Origin: Zoogloeaceae bacterium
Lineage (GTDB): Bacteria; Pseudomonadota; Gammaproteobacteria; Burkholderiales; Rhodocyclaceae
NCBI GenBank assembly: GCA_031276915.1
Contig: JAISME010000060.1
Coordinates: forward strand, 1 to 39,014
DNA: 39,014 bases
Reading direction: 5' to 3'
Position 1 is the first letter of the stretch. Each line of letters begins with the position of its first letter. The translations under genes and the position numbers were made by a program. Shown here one piece after another: positions 25,949 to 36,987 of the stretch. The notes beneath the pieces are model-generated. The model was given only the letters and a program-made list of their open reading frames with translations. It ran no database searches and was not told the origin of the DNA.

Positions 25949-26036
25949 GGCAGCAGGCAGCAGGCGAATATGAAAATCTTCTCCGTTATCTTTGGATAAC
26001 GGAGAAGATTTTCATATTCGCCTGCTGCCTGCTGCC
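25949..26036. repeat. Perfect 42-bp hairpin at the centre of the inverted repeat, TTTG loop
   Basis: GGCAGCAGGCAGCAGGCGAATATGAAAATCTTCTCCGTTATC-TTTG-GATAACGGAGAAGATTTTCATATTCGCCTGCTGCCTGCTGCC. Confidence 0.97.
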
Positions 26037-26103
26037 TGCTGCCTGCTGCCTGCTGCCTGCTGCCTGCTGCCTGCTGCCTGCTGCCTGCTGCCTGCTGCCT
26101 GCT
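26021..26103. repeat. Heptanucleotide tandem array (CCTGCTG)n, about 11.9 copies
   Basis: 83 nt of uninterrupted CCTGCTG units; only two CAGCAGG units on the left side of the hairpin (25951-25964). Confidence 0.97.
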
Positions 26104-26104
26104 A

Positions 26105-26442
26105 ATTATTATGTTTGCATATTTCGATTTGTCAAGTCTTTTTACACTTTTTTCGGCATCCCGTCCGCACATATTGCATGCGTACAACACAGTAGATGTT
26201 TCAGTCGATGCTTCCGAAAACGGCAGGGTGGAGAACATGATGTATCGCTTGTCCGACTTGTCAGGAAAAGAAACCGGAAAGATACAAGCAACTTCCGTGC
26301 CTGCAAAACCCTGCACCCCCAATTTCCGCCTGCGCGCTTGCATTTACGCGATTTCCCTCCCCAATAGCACAGCCATACCCCCTCCACAAAGTGACAAATT
26401 GCGCGCATCAAGTGACAAAAATTGTCACAGAACAAGGAACCA
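26105..26442 (-). repeat. Right arm of the long imperfect inverted repeat
   Basis: Reverse complement reads TGGTTCCTTGTTCTGTGACAATTTTTGTCACTTGATGCGCGCAATTTGTCACTTTG...; aligns without gaps to 25608-25945. Confidence 0.95.
26108..26146 (-). promoter_or_regulatory. Shared 17-mer with promoter-like layout, right arm
   Basis: TGTAAAAAGACTTGACA on minus strand; TTGACA + 16 bp + CATAAT (5/6 to TATAAT), reading into the heptamer array. Confidence 0.5.
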
Positions 26443-26636
26443 CATCCCACCCTGGACCGCCCATGTGTGTCCGCATGTTTGTCCTGTTGTCGGACATCAG
26501 GGCCGTCGCATACGTGAATGTCGTGATTCGTGATTCGCGGCGCCAGGGAGATGTTGTCGTCCGTCCGTGGATAATGTTGTTCGCGGGACCCCGCGCTGCA
26601 TTTGGTGACGCGATTTTCTCCTGGGTTATCGATTCG

Positions 26637-27344
26637 TTATCCCTGGAACAGTTTCCTCGATTCCAGTTCCGCGCCGTCCAGGTAATGGGCCAGCAATCGG
26701 CGCATGAGCTGCTTGGCTTCACTGCGGGTTGCGGAACGTCGGTAATCGTCGGCGGCCATGTCCAGCAGGGTCTGGCCGGCGATGGTTCCCGGTTCCGCCG
26801 CTGCCGCCGGCGCCGGGCCGCGCTCGATTTCATAGCGATAGCGGCCCTCCGGCAGGATCGCGTCTCCTCCACTGTCCCGCGCCAGAGTCAGGCCGTAGCC
26901 CAGTTCGCCCAGAAGCGCGCGCTCAAAGGTGCGCAAATCAGCTTCCGCGATCGAATCCTTTGCGGAATGGCCCAGGCGGAACAGGATTTCCGCGTAACGT
27001 CCGAAAAGACGCGGATGCGCGTCCTCGCGCGGCAGCAATTTCAGCAGGAGTTCATTCAGATAATAGCCGCAGAACAGGGGGTGCCCGGCGAGTGGAGTCT
27101 GTCCGCCCTGCCATTCGGCCCGCACCAGGGTAAGAACTTCACCCTTGCCCGCCCAGGAAAGCTCCAGTGGCTGGAATCCCATGAGCAGACCGCGCAGGGG
27201 CGATTGCGGACGCCGCGCGCCGCGCGCGAGCAAGGCCAGCCGTCCGTAATCCCGACTGAAGATTTCCGCCAGCAGGCTGGTTTCCCGGTATGGGCGGGCA
27301 TGCAGCACGTATGCCGGCTGGTTATCGATTCTTCCACGCGGCAT
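26637..27344 (-). CDS. recO: DNA repair protein RecO
   Basis: AYVLHARPYRETSLLAEIFSRDYGRLALLARGARRPQSPLRGLLMGFQPLELSW; downstream of era. Confidence 0.93.
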   Translation of the reverse strand: MPRGRIDNQPAYVLHARPYRETSLLAEIFSRDYGRLALLARGARRPQSPLRGLLMGFQPLELSWAGKGEVLTLVRAEWQGGQTPLAGHPLFCGYYLNELLLKLLPREDAHPRLFGRYAEILFRLGHSAKDSIAEADLRTFERALLGELGYGLTLARDSGGDAILPEGRYRYEIERGPAPAAAAEPGTIAGQTLLDMAADDYRRSATRSEAKQLMRRLLAHYLDGAELESRKLFQG

Positions 27345-27482
27345 TTTTCATGCGCGGCGGGCGCGCCGGGGCTCCTGTGCACACGCGCTCGAACCCCTTG
27401 CCACATCCGCGAATACGAATGTTCCTGGCGGCGGGGTTCCGGATGCGTTTGTGGAATTCGTCAATCATCGCGCCGGATTTTG

Positions 27483-28382
27483 TCAGGCTTCGTGACCAAG
27501 GCTGCGTAGAAACTGTTCGTCATCCGCCCAGCCGGATTTGACCTTGACCCATACCTCCAGATATACCTTGTTCCCGAAAAGCCGTTCCATATCCTGTCGC
27601 GCTTCGCTGGCGATGCGCTTCAGGGCGGTTCCGCCCTTTCCGATCACCATCGCCTTGTGGCTTGTCTTGCCAACCACGATGGCGGCGTGGATGCGGCGCA
27701 GGCCAGTGACTTCTGTCTCGAACCTTTCGATTGCCACTGTCGCGGCGTAAGGCAATTCGTCGCCCAGGAGCCGGAAGAGCTTTTCGCGGATGTATTCCGC
27801 CGCCAGAAAGCGCTCGCTTTTGTCCGTGAGATCATCCCCGGCGAACAGTGGAACGGTGTGTGGCAGATGGTGGCGCGCGGCGCCAAGGAGACTTTCGGTC
27901 TGTTCGCCGCCCAGGGCGCTTACTGGCACGACGGCGGCAAAATCGCGCTTTTGGGAAACCTCCGCCACGAACGGCAACAGGGTTTTTCTGTCCCCGATCC
28001 GGTCGATCTTGTTGACGGTCAGGATGACGGGCGTCGCCGCCGGGATGAGGCGCAGGACCGCCGCGTCCCGGGTGTCGAAATGTCCGGCCTCGACCACGAA
28101 GAAAACCGCGTCCACGTCCGCGAGCGCCTGCGTTACGTTCCGGTTCATGGCGCGGTTCAGGGCATTGGCGAAACGGGTCTGGAAACCGGGCGTGTCGACG
28201 AAGGCAAACTGGGCGTCGGGCCGGGTCAGGACACCCAGGATACGATGGCGCGTCGTCTGCGCCTTGCGGGAGACGATACTGATCTTTTCGCCCACCAGCC
28301 GGTTGAGCAACGTGGATTTCCCGACATTCGGACGACCGACGAGCGCGACGTATCCGGCGCGGAAACCCGCCTCTTCCGTCAT
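27483..28382 (-). CDS. era: GTPase Era
   Basis: GYVALVGRPNVGKSTLLNRLVGEKISIVSRKAQTTRHRI, VDTPGFQ, KH domain VVGKTSHKAMVIGKGGTALKRI; ATGA overlap with rnc. Confidence 0.97.
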   Translation of the reverse strand: MTEEAGFRAGYVALVGRPNVGKSTLLNRLVGEKISIVSRKAQTTRHRILGVLTRPDAQFAFVDTPGFQTRFANALNRAMNRNVTQALADVDAVFFVVEAGHFDTRDAAVLRLIPAATPVILTVNKIDRIGDRKTLLPFVAEVSQKRDFAAVVPVSALGGEQTESLLGAARHHLPHTVPLFAGDDLTDKSERFLAAEYIREKLFRLLGDELPYAATVAIERFETEVTGLRRIHAAIVVGKTSHKAMVIGKGGTALKRIASEARQDMERLFGNKVYLEVWVKVKSGWADDEQFLRSLGHEA

Positions 28383-29062
28383 GTGGAGTGTTCCAGGATT
28401 TCCAGTGCCCTGGTGGCGGCGGCTTGTTCGGCGAGCCGTCGGGAATTCCCTTCTCCTTCCGTCTCCAGATCCGGTTTCTCGAGACGGCAGGCGATATGGA
28501 ATACCTGCTTGTGCGCCGCGCCGCGCGTTTCCAGCAACTGATAGCACGGCAGGGGAAAATGCCTGCCTTGCAACCATTCCTGGAGGCGTGTCTTGGCATC
28601 CTTCAGGGATTGCCCGGGCGCCAGGGCGTCGAATTGCGTGGCAAACAGGCGACGAATGACCCTGCCCGCACATTCAAATCCCGCTTCCAGGTAGATGGCG
28701 CCGAAAAGCGCCTCCAGCGCGTCAGCCAGGATGGAGGGGCGCGTCTTGCCGCCACTTTGCCGCTCTCCGTCCCCGAACCGCAGATGGTTTCCCAGGTGAA
28801 GGTCCAGCGCGACCTGGTGGAGCGCGTCCTGTTTTACAAGATGCGCGCGCAGGCGGGAAAGATCGCCTTCCGGCAGTTCGGTGAAACGCGCGAACAGGGC
28901 GGCAGCCATGACGCAATTCAGTACGCTGTCGCCCAGGAATTCCAGCCGCTCGTTGTGCGGCACACCGAAACTCCGGTGCGTGAGCGCCATCCGGAGCAAG
29001 GCGCGATCCGTGAAACAATACCCCATGGCGGCTTCGAGCGCCGCCGCGTTGTCGGATCCCAT
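28379..29062 (-). CDS. rnc: Ribonuclease III
   Basis: HRSFGVPHNERLEFLGDSVLNCVMAAALF, DALEALFGAIYLEAGF, C-terminal dsRBD. Confidence 0.96.
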   Translation of the reverse strand: MGSDNAAALEAAMGYCFTDRALLRMALTHRSFGVPHNERLEFLGDSVLNCVMAAALFARFTELPEGDLSRLRAHLVKQDALHQVALDLHLGNHLRFGDGERQSGGKTRPSILADALEALFGAIYLEAGFECAGRVIRRLFATQFDALAPGQSLKDAKTRLQEWLQGRHFPLPCYQLLETRGAAHKQVFHIACRLEKPDLETEGEGNSRRLAEQAAATRALEILEHST

Positions 29063-29428
29063 TTATTTGCCGGAAGATTCGACAGCGAATTCCAGCAGCA
29101 GGCTGGCGTTCGAGAACAGGTGGATTTTCCTGTCGTATTTCACGGCGACGATGATGCCACTGTTGCCTCGCCGGACAGTAATGTCATTTGGCATGACACT
29201 GTTGATGTTCTCGACCTGCGCGTAACGGCTGAAGATGGCGCGCACACCGTTTTCCGAGTTCACTCCCTCCGCGTTCGCATCGCGCGCGGTTGAGCCAATC
29301 ACCTTGCGCACCAGCCGGTATTCCGTCACGGGGGGCACGACCTTGGCGGTCAGTATGACGAGCAGGATGATGATGAAGCCGATGCTGACCGCTCCGGTCA
29401 GCGTGATGCCCCGTTGCCGTTTTTGCAT
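29063..29428 (-). CDS. DUF4845 domain-containing membrane protein
   Basis: MQKRQRGITLTGAVSIGFIIILLVILTAKVVPPVTEYRLV; sits between lepB and rnc as expected. Confidence 0.88.
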   Translation of the reverse strand: MQKRQRGITLTGAVSIGFIIILLVILTAKVVPPVTEYRLVRKVIGSTARDANAEGVNSENGVRAIFSRYAQVENINSVMPNDITVRRGNSGIIVAVKYDRKIHLFSNASLLLEFAVESSGK

Positions 29429-29441
29429 GACACTCTCCCTT

Positions 29442-30269
29442 TTATTCAAAAGAACCGATGCGGCCCAGATCGGGTAGATTGGGCCAATCGAAATGGAACC
29501 AGACAAAAAATGCCTTTCCGACGATATTTCCATCCGGCACAAATCCCCAGAAACGGCTGTCCAGACTGTCGTCCCGGTTATCACCCATCATGAAGTAATG
29601 ACCTTCCGGGATGATGCAGACCAAGCCGGAGCTATTGTACTGGCAATTTTCCCGTCCGGGAAAGTTGCTGACGCTGGCGGGATCGGGCTCGGATGGCACG
29701 TCTGGAGTGACCAGAATCCGGTGCTGCGCTCCCATCAGGTTTTCCCGGTACTGTTCCGTATAGTAGGCGCGATCCTTGTAGAGGTAATCCTCCATCTTCT
29801 CGACGGCAATTGTCGTGTCGTTGATGCGCAGGCGCTTGTTCTGGTAAGCCACGATATCACCCGGCAGGCCGATGACGCGCTTGATGTAGTTCTGGCTCGG
29901 ATCGTCCGGATGCCGGAACACAACGACATCCCCACGTTCCGGCGCGCCGGTCTCGATGATTTTCCGGTGCAGGAGTGGCAGGCGGATGCCATAGGAAAAC
30001 TTGCTGGCGAGAATGAAATCGCCGGTGAGCAGGGTGGGCGTCATCGACCCCGAAGGAATGCGAAACGGCTCCGCGACGAAAGAGCGCAATACCGCGATCA
30101 GGAGCAGGATGGGAAAGAAGCTCGCGCCGTATTCGACCCACCAGGGATCCCTGCTTTCCGGCGCGCGGCGTTTTTTCAGCCAGAAGGTGTTGGATATCCA
30201 GGCAACGCCAGTGACGACGAGCAGAATGACGAAAAGCGGAACGAAATATTCCATGTCCAAGTATTTCAT
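29442..30269 (-). CDS. lepB: Signal peptidase I
   Basis: RIPSGSMTPTLLTGDFILASKFSYGIRLP, GDVVVFRHPDDPSQNYIKRVIGLPGD, MMGDNRDDSLDSRFWGFVP. Confidence 0.96.
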   Translation of the reverse strand: MKYLDMEYFVPLFVILLVVTGVAWISNTFWLKKRRAPESRDPWWVEYGASFFPILLLIAVLRSFVAEPFRIPSGSMTPTLLTGDFILASKFSYGIRLPLLHRKIIETGAPERGDVVVFRHPDDPSQNYIKRVIGLPGDIVAYQNKRLRINDTTIAVEKMEDYLYKDRAYYTEQYRENLMGAQHRILVTPDVPSEPDPASVSNFPGRENCQYNSSGLVCIIPEGHYFMMGDNRDDSLDSRFWGFVPDGNIVGKAFFVWFHFDWPNLPDLGRIGSFE

Positions 30270-30448
30270 TGTAAAACGAACTCCGGTTTGAAACCCCGCC
30301 CTCCGGGGCGGGGTGAAGACTGGAACCCCTTTCGCGCAGCCGGGGCTTCGACTATGCCATTGGGAAGGATGGTGCTCCCTTTCCAATGGCGCCATACCGG
30401 CGTCCCGGAAAGGACGCCTGATTTTTCCGCTGCAAGACCTCCGGGCTT

Positions 30449-32239
<1,791 letters not shown>

Positions 32240-32293
32240 CGGGAAAAGGACAAAACCGCGCGTGCCGCGCCGTTTCCTTCAAAACCCCGGATT

Positions 32294-33025
32294 CTAGCGA
32301 ATCCCGGACAAAACGGCACGCACTTTGGCCTCGTCCAGAAAATGGCGGCAAAGCTCCACGCCCCCCAGCAGCAGCACCGGCACCAGTTCGTCGTATTTTT
32401 CGGTCATGGCGGGATCGGCGTCCACATCGAGGATTTCCAGGGCCGCGCCATATTCGTCGAGCAACGGCTGCAGGGCGCTCGCCATGTCGTCGCACAAATG
32501 GCAGTAACCGCGCCCGACGAGGGTGAGCATCGGCAGCGCGCCCCGCGGTCCGGGCCATTGTTCCCGGCTTCCGGCGCCCCGTCGCCGCGCCGCGAAGAAA
32601 TTGCGCAGGAGTTCTCCACAGGCGTCGGCCAGCACGCCGCCTGTCACGGCGGTGTGATGGTTGAGGCGCGTTTCCGCGAAGAGGTTCACAATGCTGCCGT
32701 GCGCGCCGCCCCGGGGATCGCGTGCGCCATAGACCAGGCGCGCGACGCGGGCGTGCAAGATGGCTCCGGCGCACATGGCGCAAGGCTCCAGTGTGGTGAA
32801 AAGCGCGCATTCCGGCAGTCGGTAATTGCCCAGGTTGCGCGCCGCGTCGCGCAGGGCGGTGATTTCGGCGTGCGCCGTCGGGTCCTGTTCGCCGATGGGC
32901 GCGTTGAAGCCCCGCCCCACGATTTCACGATCGCGCACCACGACCGCGCCCACAGGCACCTCTCCCAGGCAGGCTGCCGCTTCCGCCTGATACAGGGCTT
33001 CCCGCATGAAAAATTCGTCATCCAT
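32294..33025 (-). CDS. tadA: tRNA-specific adenosine deaminase (TadA) fused to a C-terminal glutaredoxin-like (DUF836-type) domain
   Basis: TAHAEITAL and PCAMCAGAI zinc motifs, FFAARR end of TadA, then MLTLVGRGYCHLCDDMASALQPLLDEYGAALEILDVDADP...VPVLLLGGVELCRH; internal in-frame ATG at 32530. Confidence 0.88.
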   Translation of the reverse strand: MDDEFFMREALYQAEAAACLGEVPVGAVVVRDREIVGRGFNAPIGEQDPTAHAEITALRDAARNLGNYRLPECALFTTLEPCAMCAGAILHARVARLVYGARDPRGGAHGSIVNLFAETRLNHHTAVTGGVLADACGELLRNFFAARRRGAGSREQWPGPRGALPMLTLVGRGYCHLCDDMASALQPLLDEYGAALEILDVDADPAMTEKYDELVPVLLLGGVELCRHFLDEAKVRAVLSGIR

Positions 33026-33103
33026 GAAAATCCGCGCCGTTTGGTCACAAGGAACCTATCATACCGTCCGCGCAAGACGCGGGGACGGATTTCTTCTTTT
33101 CGG

Positions 33104-34360
33104 TCAGGGGCCTTGCCTTTCCAGCAAGGCGGCGAAAAAACCGTCCGTGCCATGGCGATGCGGCAAGAGGCGCAGACGGGTTTCCGTTTCCGTCCAGCCG
33201 AAGCGCCGGAGCGCCTCTCCCGCGGAGCGTTCGCAAAATGCCGGATGCGTGGTGAGGAAGGCGTCGACGATGGCGTCGTTTTCTTCGGGCAAAAGGCTGC
33301 ACGTGGCATAGACCAACCGGCCTCCAGGTCGCGCGAGGGTCGCGGCAGCGACAAGGATCGCGGCCTGTCTTCGCGCGAATTCCGTGATGGTTTCCGGCGT
33401 TTGCCGCCACTTCAGATCGGGATTGCGGCGCAGGGTGCCCAATCCGGAACAGGGCGCGTCGACCAGCACCTTGTCGAACTTGCCCGCGAGCCGTTTCACC
33501 TTCGCGTCGCGTTCGGATTCCAGCCACTGTGGATGCACATTGGACAGGCCGGAACGTTCCAGGCGTGATTTCAGGCCGGCGAGCCGCTTTTCCGAAACGT
33601 CGAAGGCGTAAAGCTGTCCGCTGCCGCGCATCAGGGCGCCCAGAAGCAGGGTTTTGCCGCCAGCGCCCGCGCAGAAATCCGCGACGGTTTCGCCGCGTTT
33701 GGGATTCAGCAGCAGGCCGAGCAACTGGCTCCCCTCATCCTGCGTCTCGATTGTTCCGGAAAGGAACAATGGATGCCGGGTGAGCGCCGGTTTTCCTTCC
33801 AGCCGGATCGCAAACGGCGAAAAGCGTCCTGGTGTGGCGGCTATCCTCTCCGCCGCCAGGCGCGCGAGTACCGCCTTCCGGCTCTGGCGTATTGTGTTTA
33901 CCCGCAAATCGAGTGGCGCGGGCCGGTTCAAGGCTTCCGCCAGGGCGCGTGTTTCCTCGCCATGAGTGGAATGCAGGCGTTCGTGCAGCCAGTCAGGCAA
34001 TTCCAGGCGTTCCGCCGGGGAGAGCGTGGTCTCATCGAAGTTTTCCGCCCGCGCCAGCCATGCGCGTTCGTCGGTGTCCGCCGGCGCATTGCGCGCCTTT
34101 CCACGCTGCCGTCGCGCCAGCGCCGCCAGAAGCAGGCGGCGCGGCGTGACCATGCCCGCGTTGACGCGGCAGCGCGCTTCCAGCGTGCGGCGATGCCGGA
34201 GGGTGTCGAACACGGTTTCGGCAATGACGCCGCGATCGGCATGGCCGAGGGCGTGATGCGCGCGGAAATACCGGGAAAGCACGCCATCGGCGGAATGCGT
34301 GAAACGCCATACTTCCGCCAGTACGATTTCGGCGTGGGAAAACAGGAAAGGGGAAAACAC
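33104..34360 (-). CDS. rsmB: RsmB/NOP-family 16S rRNA (cytosine-C5)-methyltransferase
   Basis: LDLRVNTIR, DEGSQLLGLLLNPKRGETVADFCAGAGGKTLLLGALM, DAPCSGLGTLRRNPDLKWR, YATCSLLPEEN; GTG start at 34360 proposed. Confidence 0.88.
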   Translation of the reverse strand: MFSPFLFSHAEIVLAEVWRFTHSADGVLSRYFRAHHALGHADRGVIAETVFDTLRHRRTLEARCRVNAGMVTPRRLLLAALARRQRGKARNAPADTDERAWLARAENFDETTLSPAERLELPDWLHERLHSTHGEETRALAEALNRPAPLDLRVNTIRQSRKAVLARLAAERIAATPGRFSPFAIRLEGKPALTRHPLFLSGTIETQDEGSQLLGLLLNPKRGETVADFCAGAGGKTLLLGALMRGSGQLYAFDVSEKRLAGLKSRLERSGLSNVHPQWLESERDAKVKRLAGKFDKVLVDAPCSGLGTLRRNPDLKWRQTPETITEFARRQAAILVAAATLARPGGRLVYATCSLLPEENDAIVDAFLTTHPAFCERSAGEALRRFGWTETETRLRLLPHRHGTDGFFAALLERQGP

Positions 34361-34376
34361 AATTTGTCGGGGATGG

Positions 34377-35567
34377 TCAGCCAAGCAGCCGTTCGACCAG
34401 CCGGACCCAGTAGCGCATGCCCACCGGCAGGATGTCATCATTGAAATCGTAGCGGGGATTGTGCAGGGCGCATTCACCCGCACTGGAGCCGTTGCCCAGC
34501 CAGACATAGCAACCGGGCTTTTCCCGGAGCATGAACGCGAAATCCTCGGCGGCCATTGACGGCAGCGCCTGGTCGTCGACGTTTTCCGCGCCCAGGACAT
34601 CGCGGGCGGCTTCCTGGCAAACGGCGGTTTCCGCGGGCGTATTGATGGTGGGCGGGTAACAATGCAGGAACGAGACTTCGGCTGTCGCGTCGTATGCCGC
34701 TGCGACGCCGCGCGCCAATCGCAGGATGGCCTGTTCGATTTCCGCCTGCACCTCCGGTTTGAAGGTCCGGATGGTACCCTGGATGTGTGCCGTTTCCGGC
34801 AGGATGTTCCAGGCGCTGCCGGCATGGAATTGCGTGACGCTCACCACGGCCGCCTCCGCCGGGTGCAGGGTTCGCGCCACGATGGTTTGCAGCGCGCCCA
34901 CCAGACTGCTCCCGGCGACGATGGCGTCCGTCGCCAGATGTGGCATCGCGGCATGACCGCCGCGTCCGTGTACGGCGATTTCGAAGCGGTTGGTGCTTGC
35001 CATGACCGGCCCGGAGCGCACCGCCATTTTGCCCGCGGGCAAGCCGGGCCAATTGTGCAGGCCATAGACCGCTTCCACCGGGAACTTGCGGAAAAGGCCA
35101 TCCTCGATCATGACTTTCGCGCCGCCTTCCGACTCTTCGGCGGGCTGGAAGATGAACGCGACCGTCCCGTCGAAACGCGGATGCGCCGCAAGATGGCGCG
35201 CCGCGCCCAGCAGCATGGCTGTATGTCCATCATGTCCGCAGGCATGCATGCACCCCGGCACCGTGGAGGCATGCGCGAAATCGTTGCATTCGGTGAGTGG
35301 CAGGGCGTCCATGTCGGCGCGCAGGCCGATCATGCGATCGCGCGTTCCGGCTTTCAGCAGGCCCACCACGCCGGTCTTTGCCAGCCCGCGGTGCACGACC
35401 AGTCCATAGCGGGCCAGTTCCCGCGCCACGAGACCAGCGGTACGATGTTCGTGAAAGGCAAGCTCCGGATGCGCGTGAATCTCCCGGCGCAAGGCAACCA
35501 GTTCGGAAAGAAAAGGGAAATCAGACCCCGCGGGCGGCGGTTCTCGAGGTTTTCCTATGCTTTGCAT
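34377..35567 (-). CDS. M20 family amidohydrolase/peptidase (hippurate hydrolase-like)
   Basis: ALRREIHAHPELAFHEHRTA, GLRADMDALPLTE, MHACGHDGHTAMLLGAA, MAAEDFAFML. Confidence 0.92.
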   Translation of the reverse strand: MQSIGKPREPPPAGSDFPFLSELVALRREIHAHPELAFHEHRTAGLVARELARYGLVVHRGLAKTGVVGLLKAGTRDRMIGLRADMDALPLTECNDFAHASTVPGCMHACGHDGHTAMLLGAARHLAAHPRFDGTVAFIFQPAEESEGGAKVMIEDGLFRKFPVEAVYGLHNWPGLPAGKMAVRSGPVMASTNRFEIAVHGRGGHAAMPHLATDAIVAGSSLVGALQTIVARTLHPAEAAVVSVTQFHAGSAWNILPETAHIQGTIRTFKPEVQAEIEQAILRLARGVAAAYDATAEVSFLHCYPPTINTPAETAVCQEAARDVLGAENVDDQALPSMAAEDFAFMLREKPGCYVWLGNGSSAGECALHNPRYDFNDDILPVGMRYWVRLVERLLG

Positions 35568-35663
35568 CTCGCATCCGTATCCGGCGCGTCCATTTCCTCA
35601 TTCGGAGGGGTGATCGCTTTTCCCCGGCGAGAAGTCGGATCGCCATCCGTTGGACGGAACATC

Positions 35664-35939
<276 letters not shown>

Positions 35940-35944
35940 TCAAG

Positions 35945-36983
<1,039 letters not shown>

Positions 36984-36987
<4 letters not shown>

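Noticed and set aside
26021-26103. CRISPR array possibility for the heptamer array
   Set aside because: Contiguous 7-bp units with no spacers and no cas genes.
25594-26450. Similar ORFs in the two inverted-repeat arms (e.g. SLFCDNFCHLM...VSFRFLFLTSRTSD and FPVSFPDKSDKRFIMFSTLPFSEAS)
   Set aside because: Similarity exists in more than one frame, differences are mostly amino-acid-changing, no start/RBS pattern or known domain; better explained as nucleotide-level repeat homology.
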